This document shows, piece after piece, positions 51,155 through 61,030 of a stretch of DNA of 64,000 nt. The first letter of the stretch is position 1, and every line of letters begins with the position of its first letter. The notes under the pieces are model-generated. The model made no database searches. It was not told where the DNA came from and was given only the letters and a program-made list of their open reading frames with translations. Source of the stretch: Collinsella aerofaciens. Lineage in GTDB: Bacteria; Actinomycetota; Coriobacteriia; Coriobacteriales; Coriobacteriaceae. The DNA lies in assembly GCF_028206795.1 (NCBI RefSeq), contig NZ_JAQLFJ010000001.1:62001-126000 (forward strand), in the 5' to 3' direction. Both the position numbers and the translations under genes were made by a program.

Positions 51155-52061
51155 CGTGGGCTACTCCTTCAAAGAGGCAATCAGCCACTTCTTCCGTAAC
51201 TGGACCACCTCGCTCGGCGCCGTCATCACGATTTTCCTTTCGCTGTTTATCATCGGCCTGTTCATCATGGGCTCCGCGATGTTGAACTCCGTGATCGGCA
51301 CCGTCGAGGATCAGGTTGTCATCAACGCGTTTATCAGCGATGACGCCGATCAGGCCGATGTTCAGGCTTTTGAGGCCGAGCTCAAGACGTGGAGCAACGT
51401 CAAGTCCGTGACCTACAAGGACAAGGACGACGCGCTGGCCGAGTATACGAGCAAGATGTCGGGTAACGCCGACGCCACCATGAGCGCGCTCGATGGCCAG
51501 AACCCGCTGCCGGCTTCGTTTGCAATTGAGATGGACGATCCGTCCAAGGTCGAGAGCACGGCAGAGAAGCTCAAGAAGGATGCCGATTTCCAGAAGATCG
51601 CGGATGACGGCGACGTCAACGCGAGCGTGCTGTACGGACAGGAGGAAGTGAGCCGCCTGTTCCAGGTGACCAACTACATCCGCATCGCCGCCGTGGTGCT
51701 CGTTGGCCTTCTGACCTTTATCGCATTCATCTTCATCAACAACACGATTCGCCTGTCCATCACGGCGCGTCGTCGTGAGATTGCGATTATGCGTCTGGTC
51801 GGCGCCAGCAATGGCTTCATTCGTGGCCCGTTTATCACCGAGGGCGTACTGCAGGCCATTTTGGGCTCGCTGCTTTCCATCGGCGTTCTGGAGCTGCTGC
51901 GCAATCTGATGATTCCGCGTCTGCAGGAGAGCATCGGCTGGATGTCGTTTGCCCTGCCGATGCAGTACTACCTGGTGACCTATGCTGCGCTGATTCTGGT
52001 CGGCGTGATTATCGGTCTCTTTGGTTCTGCCATCGCCATGCGCCGCTACCTGCGCGTGTAG
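51141..52061 (+). CDS. ftsX: Cell-division protein FtsX
   Basis: A 306-residue permease-like protein with four helices: one near 22-45, then three after residue 180 (AAVVLVGLLTFIAFIFINNT, LQAILGSLLSIGVLELL, a final one near 270-295). The extracellular loop lies between the first two. The cytoplasmic SITARRREIAIMRLVGAS motif is typical. With FtsE it controls peptidoglycan hydrolases at division. It starts inside ftsE. Confidence 0.93.
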   Translation: MAPTNVGYSFKEAISHFFRNWTTSLGAVITIFLSLFIIGLFIMGSAMLNSVIGTVEDQVVINAFISDDADQADVQAFEAELKTWSNVKSVTYKDKDDALAEYTSKMSGNADATMSALDGQNPLPASFAIEMDDPSKVESTAEKLKKDADFQKIADDGDVNASVLYGQEEVSRLFQVTNYIRIAAVVLVGLLTFIAFIFINNTIRLSITARRREIAIMRLVGASNGFIRGPFITEGVLQAILGSLLSIGVLELLRNLMIPRLQESIGWMSFALPMQYYLVTYAALILVGVIIGLFGSAIAMRRYLRV

Positions 52062-52085
52062 GCATGCCTGGAATTCATCCCTTCC

Positions 52086-52119
52086 AACGGGTCGTCTCTT
52101 ATGGGGCGGCCCGTTTTTT
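52086..52119 (+). terminator. Terminator after ftsX
   Basis: AACGGGTCG (52086-52094) pairs with 52107-52115 (one G-U) and runs into six T residues. Confidence 0.85.
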
Positions 52120-52253
52120 GATCCCTATGGGACGGCAGGATTGCGGATCATCGTGGCGCTGGTCTATCTATGTGATCCGTTTTCCTTCGTCCCCTAGGGA
52201 TCATTTGGGTAGACTCTTGGGATGTAAACGGCAATCGATAGTTAGGAGGCGCC

Positions 52254-54389
52254 ATGGGGCGCAATAACAAGCATAAGCGTGGAGCTCGCAATAAGCGCGG
52301 GCCGGTACGCAGCGAACGCCGTCCGAGCCTGACCGGGCGCGTGCAGCTCCATGAGCACAGTGCCTATGTCATAACCGAAAACGGCGACTACAAGGTCATG
52401 GGTCGCGGCAAGCGTGAGATCATGGACGGCGATACCGTTGCCGTGAGCATTAAGAATAGCCCGCACGGTGAGCGGCGCGCCGTGATCGAAGGCGTGGTTG
52501 AGCGCGCAGCCATAAGCGTGGTGGGTACGTACCAGATCGCCGGTCCGCTCGGTGTGATTGAGCCGCTCGATTCGCGCCTGAAGGCCGACTTCTTCATTCT
52601 GCCCGAGGATACCTCGGCGGATCGTCTGGGTGTCCACCCGGGTGATGCCGTTGTCGCGCGCATTTTGACCTACCCGACGCGCCTGGAATCGGGCACTGTG
52701 ACGATCGAACGCCGCATTGGCGGAGATGACGCGCCCGATTTGGGCGTTCAATATGTGATGGCGCGTTACGGCTATACCGATAGCTATCCCAAGGCCGCGC
52801 TGGACGAGGCCGAGGGGCTTTCGCTCGATGTGTCCGCGGCGCTTAAGGACCCGCTCCGCCGCGATCTGCGCGACCGCTTTGTCATCACGATCGACCCGGT
52901 CGACGCGCGCGACTTTGACGATGCCATTTCGCTGGAGCGCACGCCCGAGGGTGGCTACAAGCTGGGTGTGCATATCGCCGACGTTTCACACTATGTGGCT
53001 TGGGACGGGCATATCGATCTTGAGGCTCGCCATCGTACGACATCGGTGTATCTGGCCGATCGTGTGCTTCCCATGCTGCCCGAACGCCTGTCCAATGACC
53101 TGTGCTCGCTTCGCCCTGACGAGGACCGTCTTGCGTTTACCGTCGATATCGAGCTCGATGCGCAGGGTCGCGTGCGGCATTACGATCCGTACCCCAGCGT
53201 GATTCGCTCGCGTGTGCGTATGGACTATGACGGCGCCGAGGCGCTGCTGGTGCGTGCCGGCGCGGTTGAGTATTCGGTGCTGGAGGGTGCAGCCGAGGAT
53301 GTTGCGGCTGCCGAGACCTCGCGCGAGGAAGCGCTTGAGCGCGGTCTTGCGTGCGAGGAGGCCGCCCGCGGCTACAACATCGACCTCGACGATTTCCTTG
53401 TCGCCGCTAACGAACTCGCCGAACTTCGCCGTCGTATTCGTCGCGCCCGCGGCTCAGTCGATTTTGACACAGCCGAGATTCGCGCTCTATTGGATGAGGA
53501 CGGAGTACCCGTGCAGATTGTGGCGCGTGAACGTTCGTGTGCCACGTCGCTTATCGAGGAAGCTATGCTGCTCGCCAACGAGTGCGTTGCAGAGTGGCTG
53601 GCAGACCGTGATATCGAGGCCTGCTATCGCGTGCATGAGGATCCGAGCCCCGATAGCCTGCACGGTGCTGCCGTTGCGCTGGCGCAGCTAGGCATCATCG
53701 ACGATCGCCGTGCTGCCGGTATTGCCCTGGGGAGCCCCGATGAGCTGCAGGCTGCAGTTGATGCTGCCGCCGGTACGGCCAACGCACCGCTCGTTAACAC
53801 GCTGCTTCTGCGCAGCATGCAGCGCGCGCTGTACAAGCCGCGCAACGAGGGCCACTTTGCGCTCGCCGCGCCGTGCTACTGTCACTTTACGAGTCCCATC
53901 CGTCGCTACCCCGATCTGGTGGTGCACCGCGTGCTCAAACTGCAGTTGGCCTATGAGCAGCTCGGCGGCAAGGACGCCTTGGTCCGTACGCCGCGGCTGA
54001 TCGGCAAGGGGCGCGAGTCGCTGCCGCGCATTCTGCCGCAGATCTGCCGCGCATGTAGCGATGCCGAGCGCGCGGCAGATGCCGCCAGCCATGCGACGCA
54101 AAAGATCAAGATTGCCCAGTACTATGAGGACCGTCTGGGCGAGCGCTATGCCGGAACCGTCTCGTGGGTTAGCAGCATGGGCCTCTTTGTGCGCTTGGAT
54201 CTAACGCAGGTCGAAGGCTTGGTTTCGATCAAGAGCCTGGGCAACGAGTGGTTCGAGTTCGACGAGGACGCGCTAACGCTCACGGGTGCCGACACGGGCA
54301 CCCGTTACGAGCTGGGGCAGCGCGTAATTATCGAGGTCTCGCGCGTCAATACCACGCGTGGGCACTTGGACTTTAAGCTTATCCATTAG
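52254..54389 (+). CDS. rnr: Ribonuclease R
   Basis: A 711-residue 3'-5' exoribonuclease. N-terminal basic/OB region (VQLHEHSAYVITENG), the RNB catalytic domain with DPVDARDFDDAISL and LGVHIADVSHYV, and a C-terminal S1 domain (YAGTVSWVSSMGLFVRL). AGGAGG precedes the ATG. RNase R acts with SmpB/tmRNA in several bacteria; smpB is 8 kb downstream rather than adjacent. Confidence 0.94.
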   Translation: MGRNNKHKRGARNKRGPVRSERRPSLTGRVQLHEHSAYVITENGDYKVMGRGKREIMDGDTVAVSIKNSPHGERRAVIEGVVERAAISVVGTYQIAGPLGVIEPLDSRLKADFFILPEDTSADRLGVHPGDAVVARILTYPTRLESGTVTIERRIGGDDAPDLGVQYVMARYGYTDSYPKAALDEAEGLSLDVSAALKDPLRRDLRDRFVITIDPVDARDFDDAISLERTPEGGYKLGVHIADVSHYVAWDGHIDLEARHRTTSVYLADRVLPMLPERLSNDLCSLRPDEDRLAFTVDIELDAQGRVRHYDPYPSVIRSRVRMDYDGAEALLVRAGAVEYSVLEGAAEDVAAAETSREEALERGLACEEAARGYNIDLDDFLVAANELAELRRRIRRARGSVDFDTAEIRALLDEDGVPVQIVARERSCATSLIEEAMLLANECVAEWLADRDIEACYRVHEDPSPDSLHGAAVALAQLGIIDDRRAAGIALGSPDELQAAVDAAAGTANAPLVNTLLLRSMQRALYKPRNEGHFALAAPCYCHFTSPIRRYPDLVVHRVLKLQLAYEQLGGKDALVRTPRLIGKGRESLPRILPQICRACSDAERAADAASHATQKIKIAQYYEDRLGERYAGTVSWVSSMGLFVRLDLTQVEGLVSIKSLGNEWFEFDEDALTLTGADTGTRYELGQRVIIEVSRVNTTRGHLDFKLIH

Positions 54390-54414
54390 CCAAATCCCGA
54401 CTGATGGTGGGAGA

Positions 54415-54446
54415 GCGGAGGGCGGTCTTTCGGGACCGCCCTCCGC
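54415..54446 (+). terminator. Terminator after rnr
   Basis: A perfect 13-bp stem (54415-54427 with 54434-54446) and 6-nt loop, followed by ATTT. Confidence 0.8.
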
Positions 54447-54508
54447 ATTTGAATCGTGACTACCTTGCCGTCTGCTCGGCCGCCCGCTTACCTGCTATTT
54501 GAGAGGTA

Positions 54509-54546
54509 AAACCTACCAAAATAAACCTGTCCCTTTTGGCAGGTTT
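54509..54546. repeat. Dispersed intergenic palindrome, family B copy 2
   Basis: 13-bp arms (54509-54521 and 54534-54546, one mismatch) enclose TAAACCTGTCCC. It is related to 42327-42361. It ends 20 bp before the recombinase start codon. Confidence 0.75.
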
Positions 54547-54565
54547 ACAAGAAAGCGGGGATGAG

Positions 54566-55171
54566 ATGGCGACGGTGTACGGTTATGCGCGGGTGAGTTC
54601 GCGCGATCAGAATCTTAATCGGCAGCTGGATGCGCTGGGCGCCTATGGCGTGGGCTCGGCGAATATTTATGCCGACCATGCGAGCGGCAAGAACTTCGAT
54701 CGACCGCGTTATCGCGAGCTGCTGCACGTCCTGGGAGACGGGGACGTGCTGGTGGTGCTTTCTATCGACCGACTTGGCCGTAATTACTCCGAGATTCTTG
54801 AGGAATGGCGACGCATTACCAAGGAGCTCGGGGTTGCCATTGTGGTGTTGGACATGCCATTGCTTGACACGCGCGTCAGGGCCAGCGGCGCGCCGGATGT
54901 GACCAACACCCTGATTGCCGATATTGTGCTGCAACTGCTGAGCTACGTGGCGCAGGTGGAGCGCGAGAATATCCATCGGCGCCAGGCGGAGGGAATTGCG
55001 GCGGCGCGGGCGCGAGGGGTCCGTTTCGGTCGACCTCGCAAGCCGTGCCCTCCTCAGTTTGAGCTGGTGCGCGATAGCTATGAGGCAGGCGATATTACCC
55101 GCAGCCAGGCAGCAAAGTGCCTGGGTGTGTGCGTGGGGACGTTCGATCGCTGGATGCGCGAGGCGGGGTAG
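54566..55171 (+). CDS. Serine recombinase (resolvase/invertase family)
   Basis: A 201-residue small serine recombinase: VYGYARVSSRDQNLNRQLDA (catalytic S11), SIDRLGRNYSEILEEW, an E-helix (VAQVERENIHRRQAEGI), then GVRFGRPRK and a C-terminal helix-turn-helix (ITRSQAAKCLGVCVGTFDRW). It is complete. No transposase or obvious crossover sites adjoin it apart from the family B palindrome just upstream. The ATG at 54566 has a GGGG site; a TTG 30 bp upstream lies in the repeat. Confidence 0.88.
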   Translation: MATVYGYARVSSRDQNLNRQLDALGAYGVGSANIYADHASGKNFDRPRYRELLHVLGDGDVLVVLSIDRLGRNYSEILEEWRRITKELGVAIVVLDMPLLDTRVRASGAPDVTNTLIADIVLQLLSYVAQVERENIHRRQAEGIAAARARGVRFGRPRKPCPPQFELVRDSYEAGDITRSQAAKCLGVCVGTFDRWMREAG

Positions 55172-55276
55172 GGGTTTGCGTCGCTTTGTCGCTTCCTGTT
55201 GCGATTCAAATTTTGATACGTTGACGATGTCATTTGGGGCTACACTCGCTGATATTCAAAAAAAGGAGGTTGGCCC

Positions 55277-55858
55277 TTGGCGCGCGTAAAACAAATAATC
55301 GGATGGACCGCGATCGTTCTGTTCGCTGCAACGCTGGCGGGCATATGGGCGCTGACGGAGCAAAATGCGGTGGAGACGTCGTTGCTGAGCGAGTCCACCG
55401 CACGTGTGGTGGAGGGTCAGGCCACGGGCGTTCAGGCTGCCGATGCCACGGGTGAAGCCCAGGCGGAGAACGGAATGACCGGGGGAACCGATTCGGCTGC
55501 CTCGAATGCCCGGTCTGGCCGACTTGCTTCCATTCGCATGTGGGTGGGCACGAACGTCCGTCGCGTTGCCCATACCGTAGAATTTTTCTTCGTCGGGTTG
55601 TTCGCCTCGGTGGTCGTGGTTTGCTTTTCCAGGCGTCCGTGGAGCGTATGCTCCCGTTGCGTGCCCGTATTGCTCTTTTGCGCCGCCTGCTCCGTTGGCG
55701 ATCAGGTACATAAGATCTTTGTTCCCGGCAGGCATTTCGACGTTATCGATCTAGGATTCGATGCTGCGGGCTATGTCACCGCCATGCTGTTGGTATTGCT
55801 GGCAGCGGCGTTGGTGCGCCATGCGACTCGGCCGATCGGCGCCCATGCGAGGCGCTAG
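55277..55858 (+). CDS. VanZ-like membrane protein
   Basis: A 193-residue protein with an N-terminal helix (IIGWTAIVLFAATLAGIWAL), a soluble Ala/Thr/Gly-rich linker (about 35-95) and three further helices. HTVEFFFVGLFA and GDQVHKIFVPGRHFDVIDLG reproduce the VanZ-family pattern (E, then DQ..Q/K, VPGR, D..D). VanZ gives low-level teicoplanin resistance in enterococci, but most relatives are of unknown role. It starts with TTG behind AAAGGAGGT. Confidence 0.75.
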   Translation: MARVKQIIGWTAIVLFAATLAGIWALTEQNAVETSLLSESTARVVEGQATGVQAADATGEAQAENGMTGGTDSAASNARSGRLASIRMWVGTNVRRVAHTVEFFFVGLFASVVVVCFSRRPWSVCSRCVPVLLFCAACSVGDQVHKIFVPGRHFDVIDLGFDAAGYVTAMLLVLLAAALVRHATRPIGAHARR

Positions 55859-55939
55859 CCGGTAACAAACCCGTTTCTGATAATGCGACCTTGTTGAATT
55901 ATTTTGTGTCGCGCGTATTTCCGAGCGGTCGGATTTGAG

Positions 55940-55966
55940 GGGCGAGCGGTAGAACGCTCGCCCTTT
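55940..55966 (+). terminator. Terminator after vanZ-like gene
   Basis: GGGCGAGCG (55940-55948) pairs perfectly with 55955-55963, followed by TTT. Confidence 0.75.
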
Positions 55967-55988
55967 GTGCGCCACGATGCGGCACAAT

Positions 55989-56017
55989 GTACCGTAAAAG
56001 CTGTTTGTATCCGGTAC
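55989..56017. promoter_or_regulatory. Inverted repeat before the RpiR-family gene
   Basis: GTACCG (55989-55994) and CGGTAC (56012-56017) are 17 nt apart, about 45 bp upstream of the RpiR-family start. It is a possible autoregulatory operator; no good promoter hexamers were recognised. Confidence 0.35.
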
Positions 56018-56062
56018 GAATCGTTCGTTGGTCTTTAATTCTTCTCAACGGAGGTGTTTGAG

Positions 56063-56914
56063 ATGGCAAACGGATTGCTTTTGCGGCTTCGCGAGCGTGA
56101 GCTCAGCGCGAGCCCGGCGGAACGCAATGTCATCGCATATGTAAGCGCTCATCCGCACGAGGTGGTCGGGCTGTCCGTTCGCGGTCTTGCCGATGCCACG
56201 TTCTCCTCGCCCTCGAGCATTTTGCGCTTTTGCAAGCGCTTGGGTTTTGCGGGCTACAAGGAGTTCCAGCGCGAACTGATTGCCGAGCTGGCGCTCTTGG
56301 GTGACAAGAAAGACGTTGCCCTCGAGGACATCTCCATGGATGACAGCGTCGAACGTATCGTGGGGAAGGTGATGAAAAGCAACGTGCGCACGATCGAAGC
56401 GACGGCGCGAACGCTCGATTACACCGTCTTGGAGCGATGTGCGGCCTATCTTAAGCGGGCACGCGCGGTCAATCTGTTCGGTATCGGTGCCTCTCGTTTG
56501 GTCGCGCACGATCTGGCGCAAAAGCTCATGCGTGTCGACAAAGAGTGCCATCTGTACGACGACTGGCATGATCAGCTCTTGTGTGCCAAGAACATGCATG
56601 AGGGCGATATGGCGATCGCCTTTAGCTACTCGGGCTTGACGCAAGAGGTGCTGGACTGCACCGCCGAGGCTCAACGTTACAACTGTCCCGTTGTGGCCGT
56701 TACCAAAGTAGATGGATCATCCAAGCTTGCCACCATGGCCGATGCCGTGCTCGGCGTCGCTGCGAGTGAGTCCTTGGTCCGCAGCGGTGCCATGGCTTCG
56801 CGTATGGCCCAGCTTATGGTTGTCGATGCCCTGTACGCTGCTTACGTTGCCAGCGACTACGAACGGGCGACGCATGTCATTAAGCAAAACTACATCGAGA
56901 AACAGGAAAGATGA
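56063..56914 (+). CDS. murR: RpiR-family regulator (MurR-like)
   Basis: A 283-residue regulator with an N-terminal RpiR helix-turn-helix (SVRGLADATFSSPSSILRFC) and a C-terminal SIS sugar-phosphate-binding domain (AVNLFGIGASRLVAHDLAQK, IAFSYSGLTQEVLDC). Being first in a MurNAc-6-phosphate operon, it probably senses MurNAc-6P, as MurR does in E. coli. GGAGG precedes; the ATG at 56063 is preferred to a GTG at 56054 that overlaps the site. It is one of the few genes here ending in TGA. Confidence 0.85.
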   Translation: MANGLLLRLRERELSASPAERNVIAYVSAHPHEVVGLSVRGLADATFSSPSSILRFCKRLGFAGYKEFQRELIAELALLGDKKDVALEDISMDDSVERIVGKVMKSNVRTIEATARTLDYTVLERCAAYLKRARAVNLFGIGASRLVAHDLAQKLMRVDKECHLYDDWHDQLLCAKNMHEGDMAIAFSYSGLTQEVLDCTAEAQRYNCPVVAVTKVDGSSKLATMADAVLGVAASESLVRSGAMASRMAQLMVVDALYAAYVASDYERATHVIKQNYIEKQER

Positions 56915-56924
56915 GGTGAATGAA

Positions 56925-57848
<924 letters not shown>

Positions 57849-57905
57849 GTGCGCGGCGTGAGCTGATATGACATCCAGACGAGATACCCAATACAAGGAG
57901 GAGTT

Positions 57906-59336
57906 ATGACGAACAAAGAGCTGGCTCAAAAGCTGCTGGACCTTTTGGGCGGTAAAGACAACGTGCTCGCAAACGCGGCGTGCATGACGCGCCTGCGCGT
58001 GACCGTCAAAGACGCGGGCAACGTCGACACGGAGGGCATTAAGGCACTCGACGGCGTGATGGGCCTGGTCGAGGACGACACGATGCAGATCGTGCTGGGT
58101 CCGGGCAAGGTGAATAAGGTGCTCGAGGAGTTCTCCAAGCTCACCGGCCTTGCGAAAGGCGTTGCTGACGAGAGCGTGGTTGACGCTGCGGCCACAAACA
58201 AGGCCGCGCAGAAGGCCAAGTACGAGTCCAAGCCGGTTCAGGCCTTCCTCAAGAAGATTTCCAATGTCTTCGTCGCCCTGCTTCCCGGCATCATTGCGGC
58301 TGGCCTCATCAACGGTATCTGCAACGTCATTAACGTCTCGACGGCAGGCGCGCTTGCAGGCGAGTGGTGGTACCAGGGCATTCGCTCCATGGGCTGGGCC
58401 CTGTTTGCCTATCTGCCCATCTTGGTGGGCTATAACGCGGCACGTGAGTTTGGCGGCTCCGCTGCGCTGGGCGGCATCGCCGGCATGATGTGTATTGCCA
58501 ACAGTGCCATGCCCCTGCTTGCGCCTGGCGCGGCCGATCCTGCCACTGCCATCTTGCTGCCGCTCACCAATGCGCAGTACAACCCCGCAGCGGGCGGCAT
58601 GATCGCGGCTCTTATCGCTGGCGCATTTTTTGCCTGGATGGAGCGTCAGATTCGCAAGGTTATGCCCAACGCGCTCGACACGTTCTTGTCCCCGCTGCTG
58701 GTGCTCATCATCGGCGCCTTTGCTCTGATGCTCGTCATCCAGCCGGTTGGCGCATGGCTGACGACTGCCATCTTTAGCGTTTTGACCTTTATCTTCGAGA
58801 AGCTGGGCGTCCTGGGTGGCTATATCCTGTCGGCAGGCTTCTTGCCGCTGGTTTCCGTCGGCCTGCATCAGGCGCTCACGCCGATCCACGCTATGCTCAA
58901 CGATCCCGACGGCGCTACCAAGGGTATCAATTACCTGCTTCCCATCCTTATGATGGCTGGCGGCGGCCAGGTCGGTGCCGGTTTGGCGCTGTACTTTAAG
59001 ACCAAGAACGCCAAGCTCAAGAAGTACGTTGCAGAGTCCATTCCCGTTGGAATCCTGGGTGTGGGCGAGCCTCTGATGTATGCCGTTACGCTGCCGCTCG
59101 TTCGTCCGTTTGTGACGGCCTGCCTGGGTGCCGGATTTGGCGGCGCGCTCGCGGCGCTGCTTCACATCGGCACGGTTTCTCAGGGCGTTTCCGGTCTGTT
59201 TGGCCTGCTGATCGTCGTTCCTGGTCAGCAGCTCGGCTACGTTGCCGCTATGCTGCTTGCCTATGCCGCTGGCTTTGTCCTGACGTGGTTCTTTGGCGTC
59301 GACGAGCAGAAGATCAACGAGTTCTTTGGCGAGTAG
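57906..59336 (+). CDS. murP: PTS MurNAc-type EIIBC component
   Basis: A 476-residue phosphotransferase-system permease. The EIIB domain (residues 1-80) has its phosphorylation cysteine at C26 in NAACMTRLRVTVKD. After a linker, the EIIC domain has about ten hydrophobic segments. GlcNAc-glucose-superfamily EIIC features such as GVGEPLMYAVTLPLVRPF are present. With murQ next door it most likely imports and phosphorylates MurNAc. No EIIA domain is fused, so a shared EIIA must be used. Confidence 0.9.
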   Translation: MTNKELAQKLLDLLGGKDNVLANAACMTRLRVTVKDAGNVDTEGIKALDGVMGLVEDDTMQIVLGPGKVNKVLEEFSKLTGLAKGVADESVVDAAATNKAAQKAKYESKPVQAFLKKISNVFVALLPGIIAAGLINGICNVINVSTAGALAGEWWYQGIRSMGWALFAYLPILVGYNAAREFGGSAALGGIAGMMCIANSAMPLLAPGAADPATAILLPLTNAQYNPAAGGMIAALIAGAFFAWMERQIRKVMPNALDTFLSPLLVLIIGAFALMLVIQPVGAWLTTAIFSVLTFIFEKLGVLGGYILSAGFLPLVSVGLHQALTPIHAMLNDPDGATKGINYLLPILMMAGGGQVGAGLALYFKTKNAKLKKYVAESIPVGILGVGEPLMYAVTLPLVRPFVTACLGAGFGGALAALLHIGTVSQGVSGLFGLLIVVPGQQLGYVAAMLLAYAAGFVLTWFFGVDEQKINEFFGE

Positions 59337-59403
59337 TTTGATATCGCGAGCCGTGTTGCTCAGGGCTCGCGGCGCGCGGCAGATTTCTTGATGCTATGGT
59401 TGT

Positions 59404-59437
59404 GCCGGCGGGGCTAACTGCTCCGCCGGCCTTTTTT
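59404..59437 (+). terminator. Terminator between murP and mupG
   Basis: A 10-bp stem (59404-59413 with 59421-59430, one G-U) followed by CTTTTTT (59431-59437). It sits just before the mupG ribosome-binding site and may limit read-through to mupG. Another stem (59346-59371) precedes it. Confidence 0.85.
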
Positions 59438-59453
59438 AAAGGAGTGTTGAAGC

Positions 59454-60506
59454 GTGAAAACGGGTATTTCGATTTATCTTTCCAGCCCTTTGCAGGATAT
59501 TGAGCGGACGATTGAACACGGTGCCGCGGCGGGTGCGCGCTATGCGTTCACCTCGCTGCATATTCCCGAGGATGGGGGAGCGGCGTATACCGATAAGGTC
59601 CGTCATGTGCTGTCGCTGCTTTCCGCCCGTGGCATTGCGCTCATTGCCGATGTGGGGCCGCGCACGTGCGATTTGCTCGGGCTTGAGCGCATCGAGGACC
59701 TGCGTGATCTGGGGTTGGAATACCTTCGTTTGGACTATGGCTTTAGCGCCCAGCGGGTCGCGGAGCTGTCCGGTGTATTTCGCATTGTGGTCAATGCATC
59801 GACGGTGAGTTCTGTTGAAATCGCATCGTGGCGTGAGGCCGGTGCCGATGTGACTCATTTTGCCGCCTGCCACAATTTTTACCCCAAGCCTTATACCGGT
59901 TTAGCTCTGGAGGACATTGCTCGGGTGAATCTTCGTCTTGCGGCGCTTGGATTCGAAATCATGGCTTTTGTGCCGGGTGATGCTAACGTTCGCGGGCCAG
60001 TATTCGAGGGACTGCCGACGGTCGAGGCGCAGCGCGGTCGCGCGTCAAAGGTTGCTCTCAATATGCTTGAGCTTGCACATGGCGCCGATTGCGACATTGT
60101 GTTGGTCGGCGACCCCGATCTTTCCGATGCGGGCTGGACGCAGTTTGCTCATGTTTCCGCCGGATACGTGGACCTGCAATGCGAGCTTGAGCCCGGTTAT
60201 GCCTATGTGCGTGGACAGATTCATCACGACCGACCCGATTCGAGCACCCTCATCTTTAGGTCTCAGGAGTCGCGTACGACGCTTAAGCCGGATTCCGTGC
60301 CGATGGATGCCGGTGCCGGCCTGTTTCGAAAGGCGGGGTCGATCGCTGTGAGCAATAGCAGCTATGGGCGCTACGAAGGCGAGCTTGAGATTGCGCGGGT
60401 CGATCTTCCCGGTGAGGAGCGCATGAACGTTGCGGGTCATATCACGCCCGAGGCAATGGAGCTGCTGCCGTTCATCAAACGCGGATTCGGGGTACGGTTC
60501 GTTTAG
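59454..60506 (+). CDS. mupG: MupG-like 6-phospho-N-acetylmuramidase (DUF871 family)
   Basis: A 350-residue DUF871 protein: MKTGISIYLSSPLQDIERTI, then a TIM-barrel-type N-terminal part (IADVGPRTCDLLGL, CHNFYPKPYTGL) and a C-terminal beta domain (YEGELEIARVDLP). MupG releases MurNAc-6P from MurNAc-6P-GlcNAc, so it fits upstream of MurQ. It starts with GTG after AAAGGAG. Confidence 0.88.
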   Translation: MKTGISIYLSSPLQDIERTIEHGAAAGARYAFTSLHIPEDGGAAYTDKVRHVLSLLSARGIALIADVGPRTCDLLGLERIEDLRDLGLEYLRLDYGFSAQRVAELSGVFRIVVNASTVSSVEIASWREAGADVTHFAACHNFYPKPYTGLALEDIARVNLRLAALGFEIMAFVPGDANVRGPVFEGLPTVEAQRGRASKVALNMLELAHGADCDIVLVGDPDLSDAGWTQFAHVSAGYVDLQCELEPGYAYVRGQIHHDRPDSSTLIFRSQESRTTLKPDSVPMDAGAGLFRKAGSIAVSNSSYGRYEGELEIARVDLPGEERMNVAGHITPEAMELLPFIKRGFGVRFV

Positions 60507-60598
60507 CGTGTGACCCGTGGGCTACAATTGGCCCATCATGCGAAGGCGCCTCGTGTGGCGTGTGCCTGCGTTGGCCGATCTATATTCGGAGGATTCCC

Positions 60599-60958
60599 AT
60601 GACCGTACTGTTTATTGAATATCCCAAGTGCTCGACCTGTAAGAAGGCCAAGGCATGGCTGGACGAACACGGGGTAGAGTATATCGACCGCGATATCGTT
60701 TTGGACAATCCCACGGCTGATGAGCTTGCGACCTGGATTGCTCGTTCGGGACTGCCGGTGCGGCGCTTCTTTAATTCGTCGGGCATGAAATATCGAGAGC
60801 TGGGCCTGAAGGCGCGTCTAGATGCGGGCATGACGGATCGGGAGTGCTACGAGCTGCTGGCGACCGACGGCATGCTGGTCAAGCGTCCGCTGTTGGTGGG
60901 CGACGACTTTGCGATTCCCGGCTTTAGGGAAGCAGCTTGGACCGAGGCGCTGCTGTAG
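60599..60958 (+). CDS. ArsC/Spx-family thioredoxin-fold protein
   Basis: A 119-residue protein. EYPKCSTCKKAKAWLDEHGV gives the CxxC pair (C11, C14) of the ArsC/YffB-Spx group; RRFFNSSGMKYRELGL and KRPLLVGDDF continue the family pattern. Many such proteins are not arsenate reductases. No arsenic genes are near. GGAGGA precedes the ATG at 60599. Confidence 0.88.
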   Translation: MTVLFIEYPKCSTCKKAKAWLDEHGVEYIDRDIVLDNPTADELATWIARSGLPVRRFFNSSGMKYRELGLKARLDAGMTDRECYELLATDGMLVKRPLLVGDDFAIPGFREAAWTEALL

Positions 60959-61030
60959 CGGCTGCGGAAAGTGCGACCCGTTTTGAGCGCTCGGGGTGGG
61001 ACGTGTTTTCCATCGGAGGGCTCGCTCGGC

